This document shows, one piece after another, positions 8,515 through 16,985 of a DNA stretch of 43,184 bases (position 1 is its first letter; every line of letters begins with the position of its first letter). The notes under the pieces were generated by a model that was given only the letters and a program-made list of their open reading frames with translations, had not been told where the DNA came from and ran no database searches. Source of the stretch: JBILVQ01 sp044370375 (GTDB taxonomy: Bacteria > Bacteroidota > Bacteroidia > UBA4408); NCBI GenBank assembly GCA_044370375.1, contig JBILVQ010000002.1:1-43184 (forward strand), written 5' to 3'. Both the position numbers and the translations under genes were made by a program.

Positions 8515-11208
8515 TCAGTTGTTATACAGTTTCAGCAGGTTAGGATTTTTTTCACCCTTTTTGATTTCTTCAATCAGCGTTGACAAATGTTTTTTTTCTG
8601 ATGAAACTTTTTCTATTTGTTTCTGCAAATTTTGATCTTCTTTGTTTTTCTCAGCAGCCATTTTGGCTTTTAATTCCCGCTCGCGGTTGGTAAACAATTC
8701 TTCCAAATTCCCTAGCTGGTTCAAGGCATTAAGTCGAATAAACCAAACACTGTTTTTTTTTGCAATTTCACTTAGAATTACAATGCCTTTATCAATGGTT
8801 TCATCGCTTCTACCCAGCAGGTATTTACCATAGAAGTTAACCAGGTCATACTGCTCAAAACCTTGAATTCTGCGGCAATTTTTCTCAAAAAATGGAGATT
8901 CTTTTTCGGTTCCACTTTGTGAATAAATTTCGGCAATGGTTTTAACCAATGAAATATTAGAATCCGCTTCAAGTCTTTTTGCTCTTTCAAAGCCTAAAAC
9001 AGGATCAAGTTCAAACAAATGACCAAGTGCTGTTGCCTGCACCGAGTAGGCTTTGTCTTCCAGAGAGGTTAAATTGGATTGCCATAACCATTCTTCTTTT
9101 TTGAAGTGTCGGTTAAGCATTTCCAAGGCTGTTTTTCTGATTTTTGGTTTTGGGTCATTTTGTGAAAGATTTAACAGCAAATTTTTTCCCTGAGAGGGAT
9201 TTTCAGAAAGCATGTACTCCAAACCACCAAGAGCCAAGTAGCGGATATCTTCATGTGAATCAGAAAGTGCTTTGGTAATGCATTTTTTAGCATCGTCTCC
9301 AATTTTATTTTCTTTAGCCGTAGGAATTAATTTCGTAATGGCTTCATACCTGGCGGTGTAAATTTTTGCATAATAGTATTGATCAATCCATGCTTTTTCC
9401 TCTTGTTGAACGGTTCTAGTTCCGGGCAGGTTCCATTCACCGTCAACCATCACGAACAATGGCGATCTGCCGGTTTTAAAAGAAAAAGTATTATTTTTTT
9501 TATTAATCCACACAGGGTGACTTTCTTTTTTATCGGCAAAAAACAGGTCAATTTGGGTGGGCAACTGATAAAGACCTGTTCCTGCATTTTCCTGCATTTG
9601 ATCTACCTGAACAACCACGGTTTTAGAACTGTCAATATATTGGTAACTGATGTTAAGGTCAGGGTGGCCTGCCATTTTGAACCATTGATCGAAAAACCAA
9701 TTCAAATCTTCTCCTGTAATTTCTTCAAAGGCAATCCTTAATTCTTCAATTTCTGCATTGTTAAAGGCATGTTTTTTTAAGTAGAAATTTAATGCCGAGA
9801 AGAAGGCTTTATCGCCAATATATTTTCTGAGATGATGTAAAATTAAACCACCTTTGGCATAGCTATGCGAATCAAACATGTCTTCTTCATTAACATAGTA
9901 TGGTCTAATTAAACTTACCTGTTTGGTTTTCGACTCGTTGAGATAGTTATCAAGATCTCCCAACCGATGACTCTCTGCTTTTTCGTTACCATATTCGTGT
10001 TCGAGCCATAAATATTCTCCATAGGTAGCAAAGGATTCATTAAGAGGTAGGTGACTCCAGCTTTCGCAGGTAACATAATTGCCAAACCAATGGTGGAAAA
10101 GTTCATGAGCAATGATGTCTTCTCCGTCTTCTTCCAAAAGTTCACGATCGTTGCGCTGTATGTTTTCTGCATGAACCGTTGCGGTAGTGTTTTCCATGGC
10201 TCCTGAAACATAATCCCTTACAACAATTTGCGCATATTTTTCCCAAGGAAACTCAATGCCCATTTTGTCGGAAAAGAAACTCATCATTTTAGGTGTTTTT
10301 CCAAAAATGAGTTTGGCATAACGCTCATATCCTGGTTCTACATAATAGGTTACGTCCTTTCCTTTCCAAGAATCTTTTACAATAGAAAAGTTTCCGGCTG
10401 CAATCATGGTTAAATAAGGGGCCGATGGTAAGCTTTGTTTCCAATAATCGGTTTTTGTTCCATCCTTATTTTCCTTGCTTTCAATCAGCAAACCATTCGA
10501 TAAGGTAACCATTGACTTATCAACTGTAAGATAAATTTCCTGAGTCATCCTTTGGTTAGTGGCTTCAAGGGTAGGAAACCACTTAGAATTATAATTCGTT
10601 TCTCCTTGCGACCATAATTGCCGGGGCTGATAGGGATTCAATTGTTGAGGATTAATAAAAAACAAGCCCTTGTCGGAGGTAATGGCATCACCATTATCTT
10701 CAACCAACGAAACAGGGTGTGCCAAATAATCAATGCCTACGGTTATGGTGTCTTTTTGCCTGCAAGTTTTGGATAGCTTAATGGCAATTTGTTTTTGATT
10801 GTAGGTGTAATTTGCTTTAACCGTATTTTTTTTGGTAATGAGGTAAACGTTTTTTATTTGAAACGATTGCGCATCCAGCCAAACAGAATCACAATCATAA
10901 AAGTGAGGAGTAAGGGTTATTTCTGCCCGCCCGTTAACTTCAGCGTTTTCCCAATTAGGAGTTATGAACAATTTGGTATGAACCAGGTTCATAGTTTTTT
11001 TTGCTGTTGGATGGTAGGTGGGAACAGGCTCCTGATAAGCCAACAGTGTGGAATCTATTACCTGTTGTTTTAAACTCTCCTGATTTCTGCGAGAGGCTGT
11101 TCTACAGGAATAGTGAAACGAAATTAATGCAAGGGCAAAGCCTGATACAAGAAAAAACTTATACGAAGTTGTTGCGGAAGAAAAATTTCTAAATGCTGTA
11201 GGCAGCAT
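8515..11208 (-). CDS. M1-family zinc aminopeptidase with C-terminal HEAT-like repeats
   Basis: A metallopeptidase that removes N-terminal residues from peptides. I choose ATG 11206-11208 (897 residues). A longer frame opens at 11328 but would overlap the divergent FKBP gene and run through the candidate promoter at 11235-11267. The N-terminus has a membrane segment (about 17-31) ending at Cys35, so it may be an anchored or lipid-modified periplasmic enzyme, although the lipobox is poor. Catalytic signatures are GAMEN (336-340), HELFH (368-372) and the third zinc ligand Glu391 (NESFATY), with the correct 18-residue spacing. The C-terminal third has helical HEAT-like repeats (SHEDIRYLALGGLE, KPKIRKTALEML) and a charged, probably coiled-coil tail. 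Confidence 0.92.
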   Translation of the reverse strand: MLPTAFRNFSSATTSYKFFLVSGFALALISFHYSCRTASRRNQESLKQQVIDSTLLAYQEPVPTYHPTAKKTMNLVHTKLFITPNWENAEVNGRAEITLTPHFYDCDSVWLDAQSFQIKNVYLITKKNTVKANYTYNQKQIAIKLSKTCRQKDTITVGIDYLAHPVSLVEDNGDAITSDKGLFFINPQQLNPYQPRQLWSQGETNYNSKWFPTLEATNQRMTQEIYLTVDKSMVTLSNGLLIESKENKDGTKTDYWKQSLPSAPYLTMIAAGNFSIVKDSWKGKDVTYYVEPGYERYAKLIFGKTPKMMSFFSDKMGIEFPWEKYAQIVVRDYVSGAMENTTATVHAENIQRNDRELLEEDGEDIIAHELFHHWFGNYVTCESWSHLPLNESFATYGEYLWLEHEYGNEKAESHRLGDLDNYLNESKTKQVSLIRPYYVNEEDMFDSHSYAKGGLILHHLRKYIGDKAFFSALNFYLKKHAFNNAEIEELRIAFEEITGEDLNWFFDQWFKMAGHPDLNISYQYIDSSKTVVVQVDQMQENAGTGLYQLPTQIDLFFADKKESHPVWINKKNNTFSFKTGRSPLFVMVDGEWNLPGTRTVQQEEKAWIDQYYYAKIYTARYEAITKLIPTAKENKIGDDAKKCITKALSDSHEDIRYLALGGLEYMLSENPSQGKNLLLNLSQNDPKPKIRKTALEMLNRHFKKEEWLWQSNLTSLEDKAYSVQATALGHLFELDPVLGFERAKRLEADSNISLVKTIAEIYSQSGTEKESPFFEKNCRRIQGFEQYDLVNFYGKYLLGRSDETIDKGIVILSEIAKKNSVWFIRLNALNQLGNLEELFTNRERELKAKMAAEKNKEDQNLQKQIEKVSSEKKHLSTLIEEIKKGEKNPNLLKLYNN

Positions 11209-11234
11209 TGTAGGCTTTTGGGTTAATAATGCTT

Positions 11235-11267
11235 CAAATTTAGGAAATTTTCGTACCTTTAGCCGAA
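11235..11267 (-). promoter_or_regulatory. Candidate promoter of the M1 aminopeptidase gene
   Basis: On the minus strand TTCG (11264-11267), a 21-base spacer and an exact -7 box TAAATTTG (11235-11242) lie 26 bases before the ATG at 11208. This supports the shorter start for the aminopeptidase. A weaker plus-strand box TACCTTTA (11254-11261) in the same stretch may serve the FKBP gene. Confidence 0.5.
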
Positions 11268-11320
11268 TTTTTTTCAGCCGCTTTTTATTTTTCAGGCTGT
11301 TTACCATTAAAACGCAAAGT

Positions 11321-11839
11321 ATGATCATTCAAAACGAAAAAGTAGTGTCTGTTAACTACACCTTAAGGGTAAACAGCAGCATTGGAGAAGAGGAAGAGTT
11401 GGTAGAGCAAACTACCCCGGGCAATCCATTTGTTTTTTTATTTGGAGGAGGCGGCCTGCTCGAATCCTTTGAAGCCAACCTGAATGGCCTTAAAGTAGGC
11501 GATTCCTTTGATTTCTTTATTGAATCCAATGAGGGTTATGGCCCTAAACACAATGATCATATTGTTCAAATTCCAAGAAGTGCTTTTTTAGATGAAAAAG
11601 GGCATTTTGATGATGAAATGATTGCTGAAGGTAATATTTTGCCCATGACCGATCATGAAGGAAATCAGTTGCAAGGACTCGTGGAGGAAGTTACTTCTGA
11701 ATTCGTGAAAATGGATTTTAATCACCCCTTGGCCGGCAAAAATCTTCATTTTATTGGTTCTGTACTCAGTATAAGAGATGCATCTGCCGAAGAACTTGAT
11801 CATGGACATGTTCACGGAGAAGGAGGACATCATCACTAG
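11321..11839 (+). CDS. FKBP-type peptidyl-prolyl isomerase, SlyD-like
   Basis: A 172-residue cytoplasmic prolyl isomerase/chaperone. It opens with VVSVNYTLRV and continues with FLFGGGGLLESFEANLNGLKVGD, the FKBP core seen in SlyD. The insert-in-flap region follows (GYGPKHNDHIVQIPRSAF onward), then NHPLAGKNLHF, which closes the FKBP fold. The last 20 residues are acidic and His-rich (HGHVHGEGGHHH), the metal-binding tail typical of SlyD proteins, probably for nickel, zinc or cobalt. There is no signal peptide. dxs starts 78 bases downstream; a shared transcript is possible but not shown. Confidence 0.92.
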   Translation: MIIQNEKVVSVNYTLRVNSSIGEEEELVEQTTPGNPFVFLFGGGGLLESFEANLNGLKVGDSFDFFIESNEGYGPKHNDHIVQIPRSAFLDEKGHFDDEMIAEGNILPMTDHEGNQLQGLVEEVTSEFVKMDFNHPLAGKNLHFIGSVLSIRDASAEELDHGHVHGEGGHHH

Positions 11840-11917
11840 GCTAAAGTTCAGGGTTTTGCCTCCTGATCAAAACAATTCCGCATTCTTTCCGTTTATAAGG
11901 TTTAATTTTCTTTTCCA

Positions 11918-13846
11918 ATGGAAATAAAAGCAGGACCACTTCTGGATAAAATCATCACCCCCGAAGACCTAAAAAGGTTTTCAGAGGATGAATTATTACA
12001 AATCTGTACCGAATTACGTCAATTTATTATTGATGTGGTCTCTACCAAAGGTGGTCACTTTGGTGCGAGCTTAGGCGTGGTGGAGTTAACGGTTGCTCTT
12101 CATTATGTTTTTAATACACCTTACGATCAACTGGTTTGGGATGTCGGGCATCAGGCGTATGGGCACAAAATTTTAACCGGAAGAAGGAGTGTTTTTCATA
12201 CCAATCGGCTTTACAAAGGAATTTCCGGTTTCCCGAAAAGAAGCGAAAGCCCCTTCGATACTTTTGGAGTAGGACATTCTTCTACCTCCATTTCCGCAGC
12301 CCTCGGTATGGCTGTAGCTTCCAGTTATAAAAAAGAAACCGATCGTCAGCATATTGCCGTTATCGGTGATGGTGCAATGACAGCAGGCCTTGCTTTTGAA
12401 GGACTGAATCATGCCGGGGTAGAAAATTCTAATCTGCTGGTTATCCTTAACGATAATTGCATGTCCATTGACCCCAATGTAGGGGCACTCAAAGAATATC
12501 TTACTGATATTACAACATCGCATACCTACAACAAGGTTAAAGATGAGGTTTGGAAATTGCTTGGAAAAATTAGCAAATTCGGACCGAATGCGCAGGAAAT
12601 AGCAAGTAAAATTGAAAATGGAATCAAAACAACCATGCTGCGCCAGAGCAATCTGTTTGAGTCCCTTAAATTCAGGTATTTTGGCCCGGTTGATGGCCAT
12701 GATGTAAATCGCCTTGTAAAGGTGATGCAGGACTTAAAAGATATTCCGGGTCCTAAAATTCTACATTGCCTTACCGTTAAGGGAAAAGGATATAAATTTT
12801 CGGAGGAAGGCAACCAAACAGTTTGGCACGCTCCGGGTCTTTTCAATAAAGAAACCGGCGAGATTGTTAAAGTGGTCTCCGGTAACCCACAACCGCCTAA
12901 ATATCAGGATGTATTCGGACATACCATTGTTGAATTAGCCGAAAAGAATAAAAAAATAATGGGGATTACCCCGGCCATGCCTTCCGGTTGCTCTCTTAAC
13001 ATCATGATGAAAGCTATGCCTGACCGAGCTTTTGATGTAGGAATTGCCGAACAACATGCTGTAACTTTTTCTGCCGGATTAGCCACACAGGGCTTGCTTC
13101 CATTTTGCAATATCTATTCCTCCTTTATGCAAAGGGCCTACGATCAGGTGGTTCATGATGTGGCCTTACAAAATTTAAATGTAGTTTTCTGTCTCGACAG
13201 AGGCGGATTGGCCGGTGCAGACGGTCCAACGCATCATGGCGCCTATGATCTTGCTTATTTCAGGTGCATTCCAAATATGGTAGTTTCTGCGCCCATGAAT
13301 GAGGAAGAACTCCGAAATCTCATGTACACTGCACAATTGGAAAACAAAGGTGCTTTTGTTATTCGCTACCCACGCGGAAATGGCGTAATGACGGAATGGA
13401 AAACACCCATGAAAGAAATTACCATTGGTACCGGTCGAAAACTTATGGATGGAAACGATATCGCCATTCTAACCATTGGCCATATTGGGAACATTGCTGC
13501 AAATGCTGTTTCGCGACTCAAAGACAAAGGAATTGAAGCTGCACATTATGATATGCGTTTCGCCAAGCCCATTGATGAGTTAATTCTTCATGAGGTTTTT
13601 TCTAAGTTTTCTAAAGTAATTACGGTAGAAGATGGTTGCATTATTGGTGGTATGGGCTCTGCAGTTGTAGAATTTATGGCCGAAAATGGCTATGCTGCTC
13701 AAGTGAAAAGATTAGGAATTCCCGACCAATTTATTGAGCATGGAGATCAGTTACAACTGTACGATGAGTGTGGTTTTGGCGAAGATGGAATCTTCAACAC
13801 TGCTCTTGAAATGGTGGCCTTGAAGTCAGATATTCTTGCCGGATAA
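11918..13846 (+). CDS. dxs: 1-deoxy-D-xylulose-5-phosphate synthase
   Basis: Condenses pyruvate and glyceraldehyde 3-phosphate in the first step of the MEP isoprenoid pathway, using thiamine diphosphate. The 642 residues match the family. The N-terminal part has GGHFGASLGVVELTVALHYVF, DVGHQAYGHKILTGR and the ThDP/metal motif GDGAMTAG with the partner NDNCMSI. The central transketolase-like domain has GIAEQHAVTFSAGLA (catalytic Glu) and DRGGLAGADGPTHHG. The C-terminal domain includes TVEDGCIIGGMGSAV. The gene is followed by a bidirectional terminator. The same pathway feeds the UbiA-type prenyl chemistry suggested elsewhere in the window. Confidence 0.97.
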   Translation: MEIKAGPLLDKIITPEDLKRFSEDELLQICTELRQFIIDVVSTKGGHFGASLGVVELTVALHYVFNTPYDQLVWDVGHQAYGHKILTGRRSVFHTNRLYKGISGFPKRSESPFDTFGVGHSSTSISAALGMAVASSYKKETDRQHIAVIGDGAMTAGLAFEGLNHAGVENSNLLVILNDNCMSIDPNVGALKEYLTDITTSHTYNKVKDEVWKLLGKISKFGPNAQEIASKIENGIKTTMLRQSNLFESLKFRYFGPVDGHDVNRLVKVMQDLKDIPGPKILHCLTVKGKGYKFSEEGNQTVWHAPGLFNKETGEIVKVVSGNPQPPKYQDVFGHTIVELAEKNKKIMGITPAMPSGCSLNIMMKAMPDRAFDVGIAEQHAVTFSAGLATQGLLPFCNIYSSFMQRAYDQVVHDVALQNLNVVFCLDRGGLAGADGPTHHGAYDLAYFRCIPNMVVSAPMNEEELRNLMYTAQLENKGAFVIRYPRGNGVMTEWKTPMKEITIGTGRKLMDGNDIAILTIGHIGNIAANAVSRLKDKGIEAAHYDMRFAKPIDELILHEVFSKFSKVITVEDGCIIGGMGSAVVEFMAENGYAAQVKRLGIPDQFIEHGDQLQLYDECGFGEDGIFNTALEMVALKSDILAG

Positions 13847-13867
13847 AAATCTGGTATCCTCAAAAAA

Positions 13868-13900
13868 AAAACATCGCAAATTAACTGCGATGTTTTTTTT
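13868..13900. terminator. Intrinsic terminator between dxs and the DUF2330 gene
   Basis: ACATCGCA (13871-13878) pairs with TGCGATGT (13886-13893) around a 7-base loop. The stem is flanked by an A run on the left and T8-9 on the right, so it can end transcripts from both convergent genes. Confidence 0.8.
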
Positions 13901-13919
13901 TGTCATTCAAATCTTGATT

Positions 13920-16280
13920 TCAATTTTTTTTCGGGGTCGAGGTGAAGAGACTCCGTAAATTATTTTCAAAAATTACCAAGAGTATGAAAGCGATTAGCAT
14001 TAAACCAACCAGTAGATTCATTGTAGGAGGAATGTTTGGGTCATGGTCATCATCGTTGCCAACCAAAGGGATTGCTCCCTGTTCTGTTTCCTCCTGAATG
14101 ACTTTAGGATTGAATTGGTTTTGATGATAATAAGAACCAAATTGTGATGTTTTCCAACCTGTAAGTTTTGCCAGGTTGATCAACTCATTTCTTTTTCTGA
14201 TTTTTAATTCTGAAAGATATTGCTGGCCATCTGCACAACTTAGATTCCCTGTGGCAGGGTGATGAATTACATACCTTGCCTGAAAATTTTCCCTATTGCT
14301 TGTTTCTTGAAATAACAAGTCTTGCGGAAAATAATCATAAGCATATCGTACATGCAACCTTGTAAAGAATACACCGGAATTTGATTGTATTCTCTGGCCC
14401 TGATTATTTACTCCTGCCAACCATTGTACACCTGCCTGTGCAAGTTCCTGTGTCATTGGAGGATCGCCAACACAAGGGTCGCATTTAATACCAAAGTTGG
14501 GTGTTACATCCCATGCATATTCAAGAAAAACTGAATTTTTGTATTGTTTATTGTGTTCTCTTTTAAACAATGAGGAATAAAAGTTATCGAAATGGTGTTG
14601 AACAAAAAGTGGAATTTCAAGGTTGCTTGGAACTTTCTTGGTCTGATAATTAATCGTTTCTATTCTACCTGCTGGAGAAAAAGCATATACAATCATATCC
14701 TGTTCTCCTTTGCTATTGGCCATTCCTAGGCGAATGGGCAGCATAAATTTCGGAGAGTTAAAGGAGATTTGAATGGGTCTTAATTCAATGGTTTCTCCTT
14801 GCTTGTAACCCGGTACTTTTGCCAGGTTAACTTTAACAACAAAGAATTTCATATTGCTTTTGATGTAGGGAGCAAGAACGCGTTCTGCACTTTCAGGAAT
14901 TTTATATCCGTTTTGGGTGAGCCAGATTTTTAATCCGTTGCTTTCTTTGGCAGACAATACAAGAATATTGTATTCTTCCACTTCGTATTGGGCTTCAATG
15001 GTAACCCCAAGTCTTTTTGTGAATTTTGTTTCTTTCAAGACAACACTTTTTTCCGCCTTTCCCATGGAAGATGAGGAAACCATATCCTCGTACACCCTAA
15101 TTTCACATGGGTTTTCATCATAATATGCAGCAAGCCTCGGTGCCGAATAATCATCCAGTTTTTGAAACAAAGATGGTTCAACAATTCTGATATCATTCCT
15201 TTTTATAATGGTAGGTACAGGAACCACCATGGCAAAATCTTTTACATCACCTTTGAAATCGCTGTTCATTGTTACGCAAGTATTTTCGCCATTTCGGACC
15301 AGAATAACCTCCGATTTATTATTCCATAACCCGCTTCCTGCTTTGCTCACATAGAAGCCACAAAAGGCAAATCCTTGTTGGTTTATAAAGGTGAAAGCAA
15401 CAATCATAACGCCAATACTTATTTTTTGTATAGATAAAATATGCCTGTTTCTGCTTTGAACGGCCGGTGCCTTAAACCATTCAAACTGTTCTGCAGGGAA
15501 TATTTTGTTGAGTACTGGTGTAAGGAGCGAAAAGAAAAACAAGCAGTACAAGGGGGCGGTATGGATAAACAAGTAGCTCTGTCCATAAAAACTGCTAATA
15601 CCAATGCATGAAGCCCAGATAATTCTAACCACTTTATTTCTTGGAGTTGATACAGGGTCTGTGATCATGAAGAATGTAAAAAGAAGCAATGAACCGGTTG
15701 TATATTTATGCAACAAGACCATAGGTTCCCATTCTAAATGAAACAGTATCCTATAAGTGTCGAGCCCAAGCAAGGTGATAAGAAAGGCAATGGCAGTATC
15801 GAGTCTTCCTGCTTTGGTAATCACCATTAATCCGGGTATGCCTATCATTAATGGCCATGCCTCTTTCACGCCCCATTGGCCCGGAGATATCCAGCCGTCT
15901 TTATAGAACAATAGCATAATGATGATGCCGAAGTTTGCCGGATTAATAAAATGCCGCTGTTTGTCTCTAAGAAAAAATTTAGAACCCACCGCAATAATTG
16001 CAACCAATACAAAGGTAAATGGCTCATTGGCGCGAAAAAGTATACTCAGGGATAGAGCAGTAATCAGCGCACTTTTTAAACCGCTAACCTGTTCTCGTTT
16101 TAACCAGTATTTTTCGAAGAACCATTGGGTTAGCAGTGAAACTGAAATCACAATGGGAATTCTGATTAAATTGTCTGACCAACCCAGCCATAGTAGTCCG
16201 GTGCTCAGGAAAAGGGTTAAAAATAGTAACTGATGATCACGTGCATCAGCAAAGGGACGAGGGTTTGAAACAGCTTGCAT
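13920..16280 (-). CDS. RnfD/NqrB-like membrane domain fused to DUF2330 ectodomain
   Basis: One uninterrupted 786-residue frame. Residues 1 to about 295 hold ten or eleven hydrophobic helices resembling RnfD/NqrB subunits of ion-pumping redox complexes: RHFINPANFGI, and FFMITDPVSTPRN, the family's conserved TDP loop. I do not find the S/T-G-A-T motif that carries covalent FMN in those proteins. From about residue 310 a DUF2330 domain follows: a Cys near GFAFCGFY, NKSEVILVRNGENTCVTM, DFAMVVPVPT and APRLAAYYDENPC, then a CDPC pair and FQARYVIHH. A single helix near the end (about 752-772) would hold the domain at the membrane. DUF2330 has no established function. The gene lies 62 bases below the MBL hydrolase gene; no other Rnf/Nqr subunit is nearby. 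Membrane location is well supported, activity is unknown. Confidence 0.82.
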   Translation of the reverse strand: MQAVSNPRPFADARDHQLLFLTLFLSTGLLWLGWSDNLIRIPIVISVSLLTQWFFEKYWLKREQVSGLKSALITALSLSILFRANEPFTFVLVAIIAVGSKFFLRDKQRHFINPANFGIIIMLLFYKDGWISPGQWGVKEAWPLMIGIPGLMVITKAGRLDTAIAFLITLLGLDTYRILFHLEWEPMVLLHKYTTGSLLLFTFFMITDPVSTPRNKVVRIIWASCIGISSFYGQSYLFIHTAPLYCLFFFSLLTPVLNKIFPAEQFEWFKAPAVQSRNRHILSIQKISIGVMIVAFTFINQQGFAFCGFYVSKAGSGLWNNKSEVILVRNGENTCVTMNSDFKGDVKDFAMVVPVPTIIKRNDIRIVEPSLFQKLDDYSAPRLAAYYDENPCEIRVYEDMVSSSSMGKAEKSVVLKETKFTKRLGVTIEAQYEVEEYNILVLSAKESNGLKIWLTQNGYKIPESAERVLAPYIKSNMKFFVVKVNLAKVPGYKQGETIELRPIQISFNSPKFMLPIRLGMANSKGEQDMIVYAFSPAGRIETINYQTKKVPSNLEIPLFVQHHFDNFYSSLFKREHNKQYKNSVFLEYAWDVTPNFGIKCDPCVGDPPMTQELAQAGVQWLAGVNNQGQRIQSNSGVFFTRLHVRYAYDYFPQDLLFQETSNRENFQARYVIHHPATGNLSCADGQQYLSELKIRKRNELINLAKLTGWKTSQFGSYYHQNQFNPKVIQEETEQGAIPLVGNDDDHDPNIPPTMNLLVGLMLIAFILLVIFENNLRSLFTSTPKKN

Positions 16281-16281
16281 A

Positions 16282-16308
16282 ATGAATAGGTTTTATTTTC
16301 CTATTCAT
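16282..16308 (-). promoter_or_regulatory. Perfect 9-bp inverted repeat abutting the start codon of the DUF2330 fusion gene
   Basis: ATGAATAGG (16282-16290) and CCTATTCAT (16300-16308) flank the 9-base loop TTTTATTTT. In the mRNA this would be a stem-loop with an A-rich loop ending one base before the ATG at 16278-16280. It could act on translation initiation or as an operator. There is no U run, so it is not a standard terminator. Confidence 0.6.
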
Positions 16309-16342
16309 GGATGCAGCGCCAATCAAAATTCCATAAGGCCTT

Positions 16343-16984
16343 TTAAAATTTTACAAAAGGGTTGTGTATTTTTTCTTCACCGATGGTGGTAGGATCCCCG
16401 TGTCCGCAATAAACTTTGGTGTGATCGGGTAGGGTATAAAGCTTTGATAAAATAGAGCGTTCCAACGTTTTGAAGTCACCTCCGGGCAAATCAGTTCTTC
16501 CGATGCTTCGGTTAAACAATACATCTCCTCCGATGAGAAAGTTTTCCTTTTCTGCATATAAACTAAGGCTGCCGGCAGAATGACCCGGAGTAAAAAGAAT
16601 TTTTAAAGAAGAATTTCCAAATGACAAAAGTTGCGGCTCATTCAAATGATGCAAGGCCTTTGGAGAGGAATGGTAGGGTATACCATACATTTGGGCAACG
16701 CTTTCTCCCATGGCTAAATTAGCCTCTTCTTCTGGATGGTAAACCGGATGAAGGCCATACGTTTTATGAACAAAGGCGTTGCCAAGAATATGGTCAATAT
16801 GGCAATGGGTGTTAAAGAGAAGGATGGGTTTTAAATTATTTTTTTCAATAAAACTTTTCAGTTCATTTTCTTCTCGGGTTCCGCTACAACCCGGATCGAT
16901 TATAATACATTGCAATGTTTCATCGTATAGCAAAAAGGTATTTTCACTAAAGGGATTAAAAGTGAAGGATTGAACGGTAATCAT
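16343..16984 (-). CDS. MBL-fold metallo-hydrolase (glyoxalase II-like)
   Basis: A 213-residue cytoplasmic metallo-beta-lactamase-fold hydrolase. The dinuclear metal site is complete: His60, His62, Asp64 and His65 (NTHCHIDH), His135 (TPGHSAGS), Asp154 (GGDVLF) and His195 (YCGHGDPTT). The motif GGDVLFNRSIGRTDLPGGD is typical of the YcbL/glyoxalase II-like branch, which lacks the C-terminal glutathione-binding helices of true glyoxalase II. The natural substrate is therefore uncertain; a thioester such as S-lactoylglutathione or another small thiol adduct is likely. The ATG lies one base beyond the kdsD stop, so the two are tightly coupled. Confidence 0.88.
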   Translation of the reverse strand: MITVQSFTFNPFSENTFLLYDETLQCIIIDPGCSGTREENELKSFIEKNNLKPILLFNTHCHIDHILGNAFVHKTYGLHPVYHPEEEANLAMGESVAQMYGIPYHSSPKALHHLNEPQLLSFGNSSLKILFTPGHSAGSLSLYAEKENFLIGGDVLFNRSIGRTDLPGGDFKTLERSILSKLYTLPDHTKVYCGHGDPTTIGEEKIHNPFVKF

Positions 16985-16985
16985 T

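Noticed and set aside
11209..11328. N-terminal extension of the M1 aminopeptidase to 11328.
   Set aside because: It would overlap the divergent FKBP start and a good candidate promoter, is Lys-rich and unlike any signal sequence, and an ATG at 11208 gives a normal membrane anchor.
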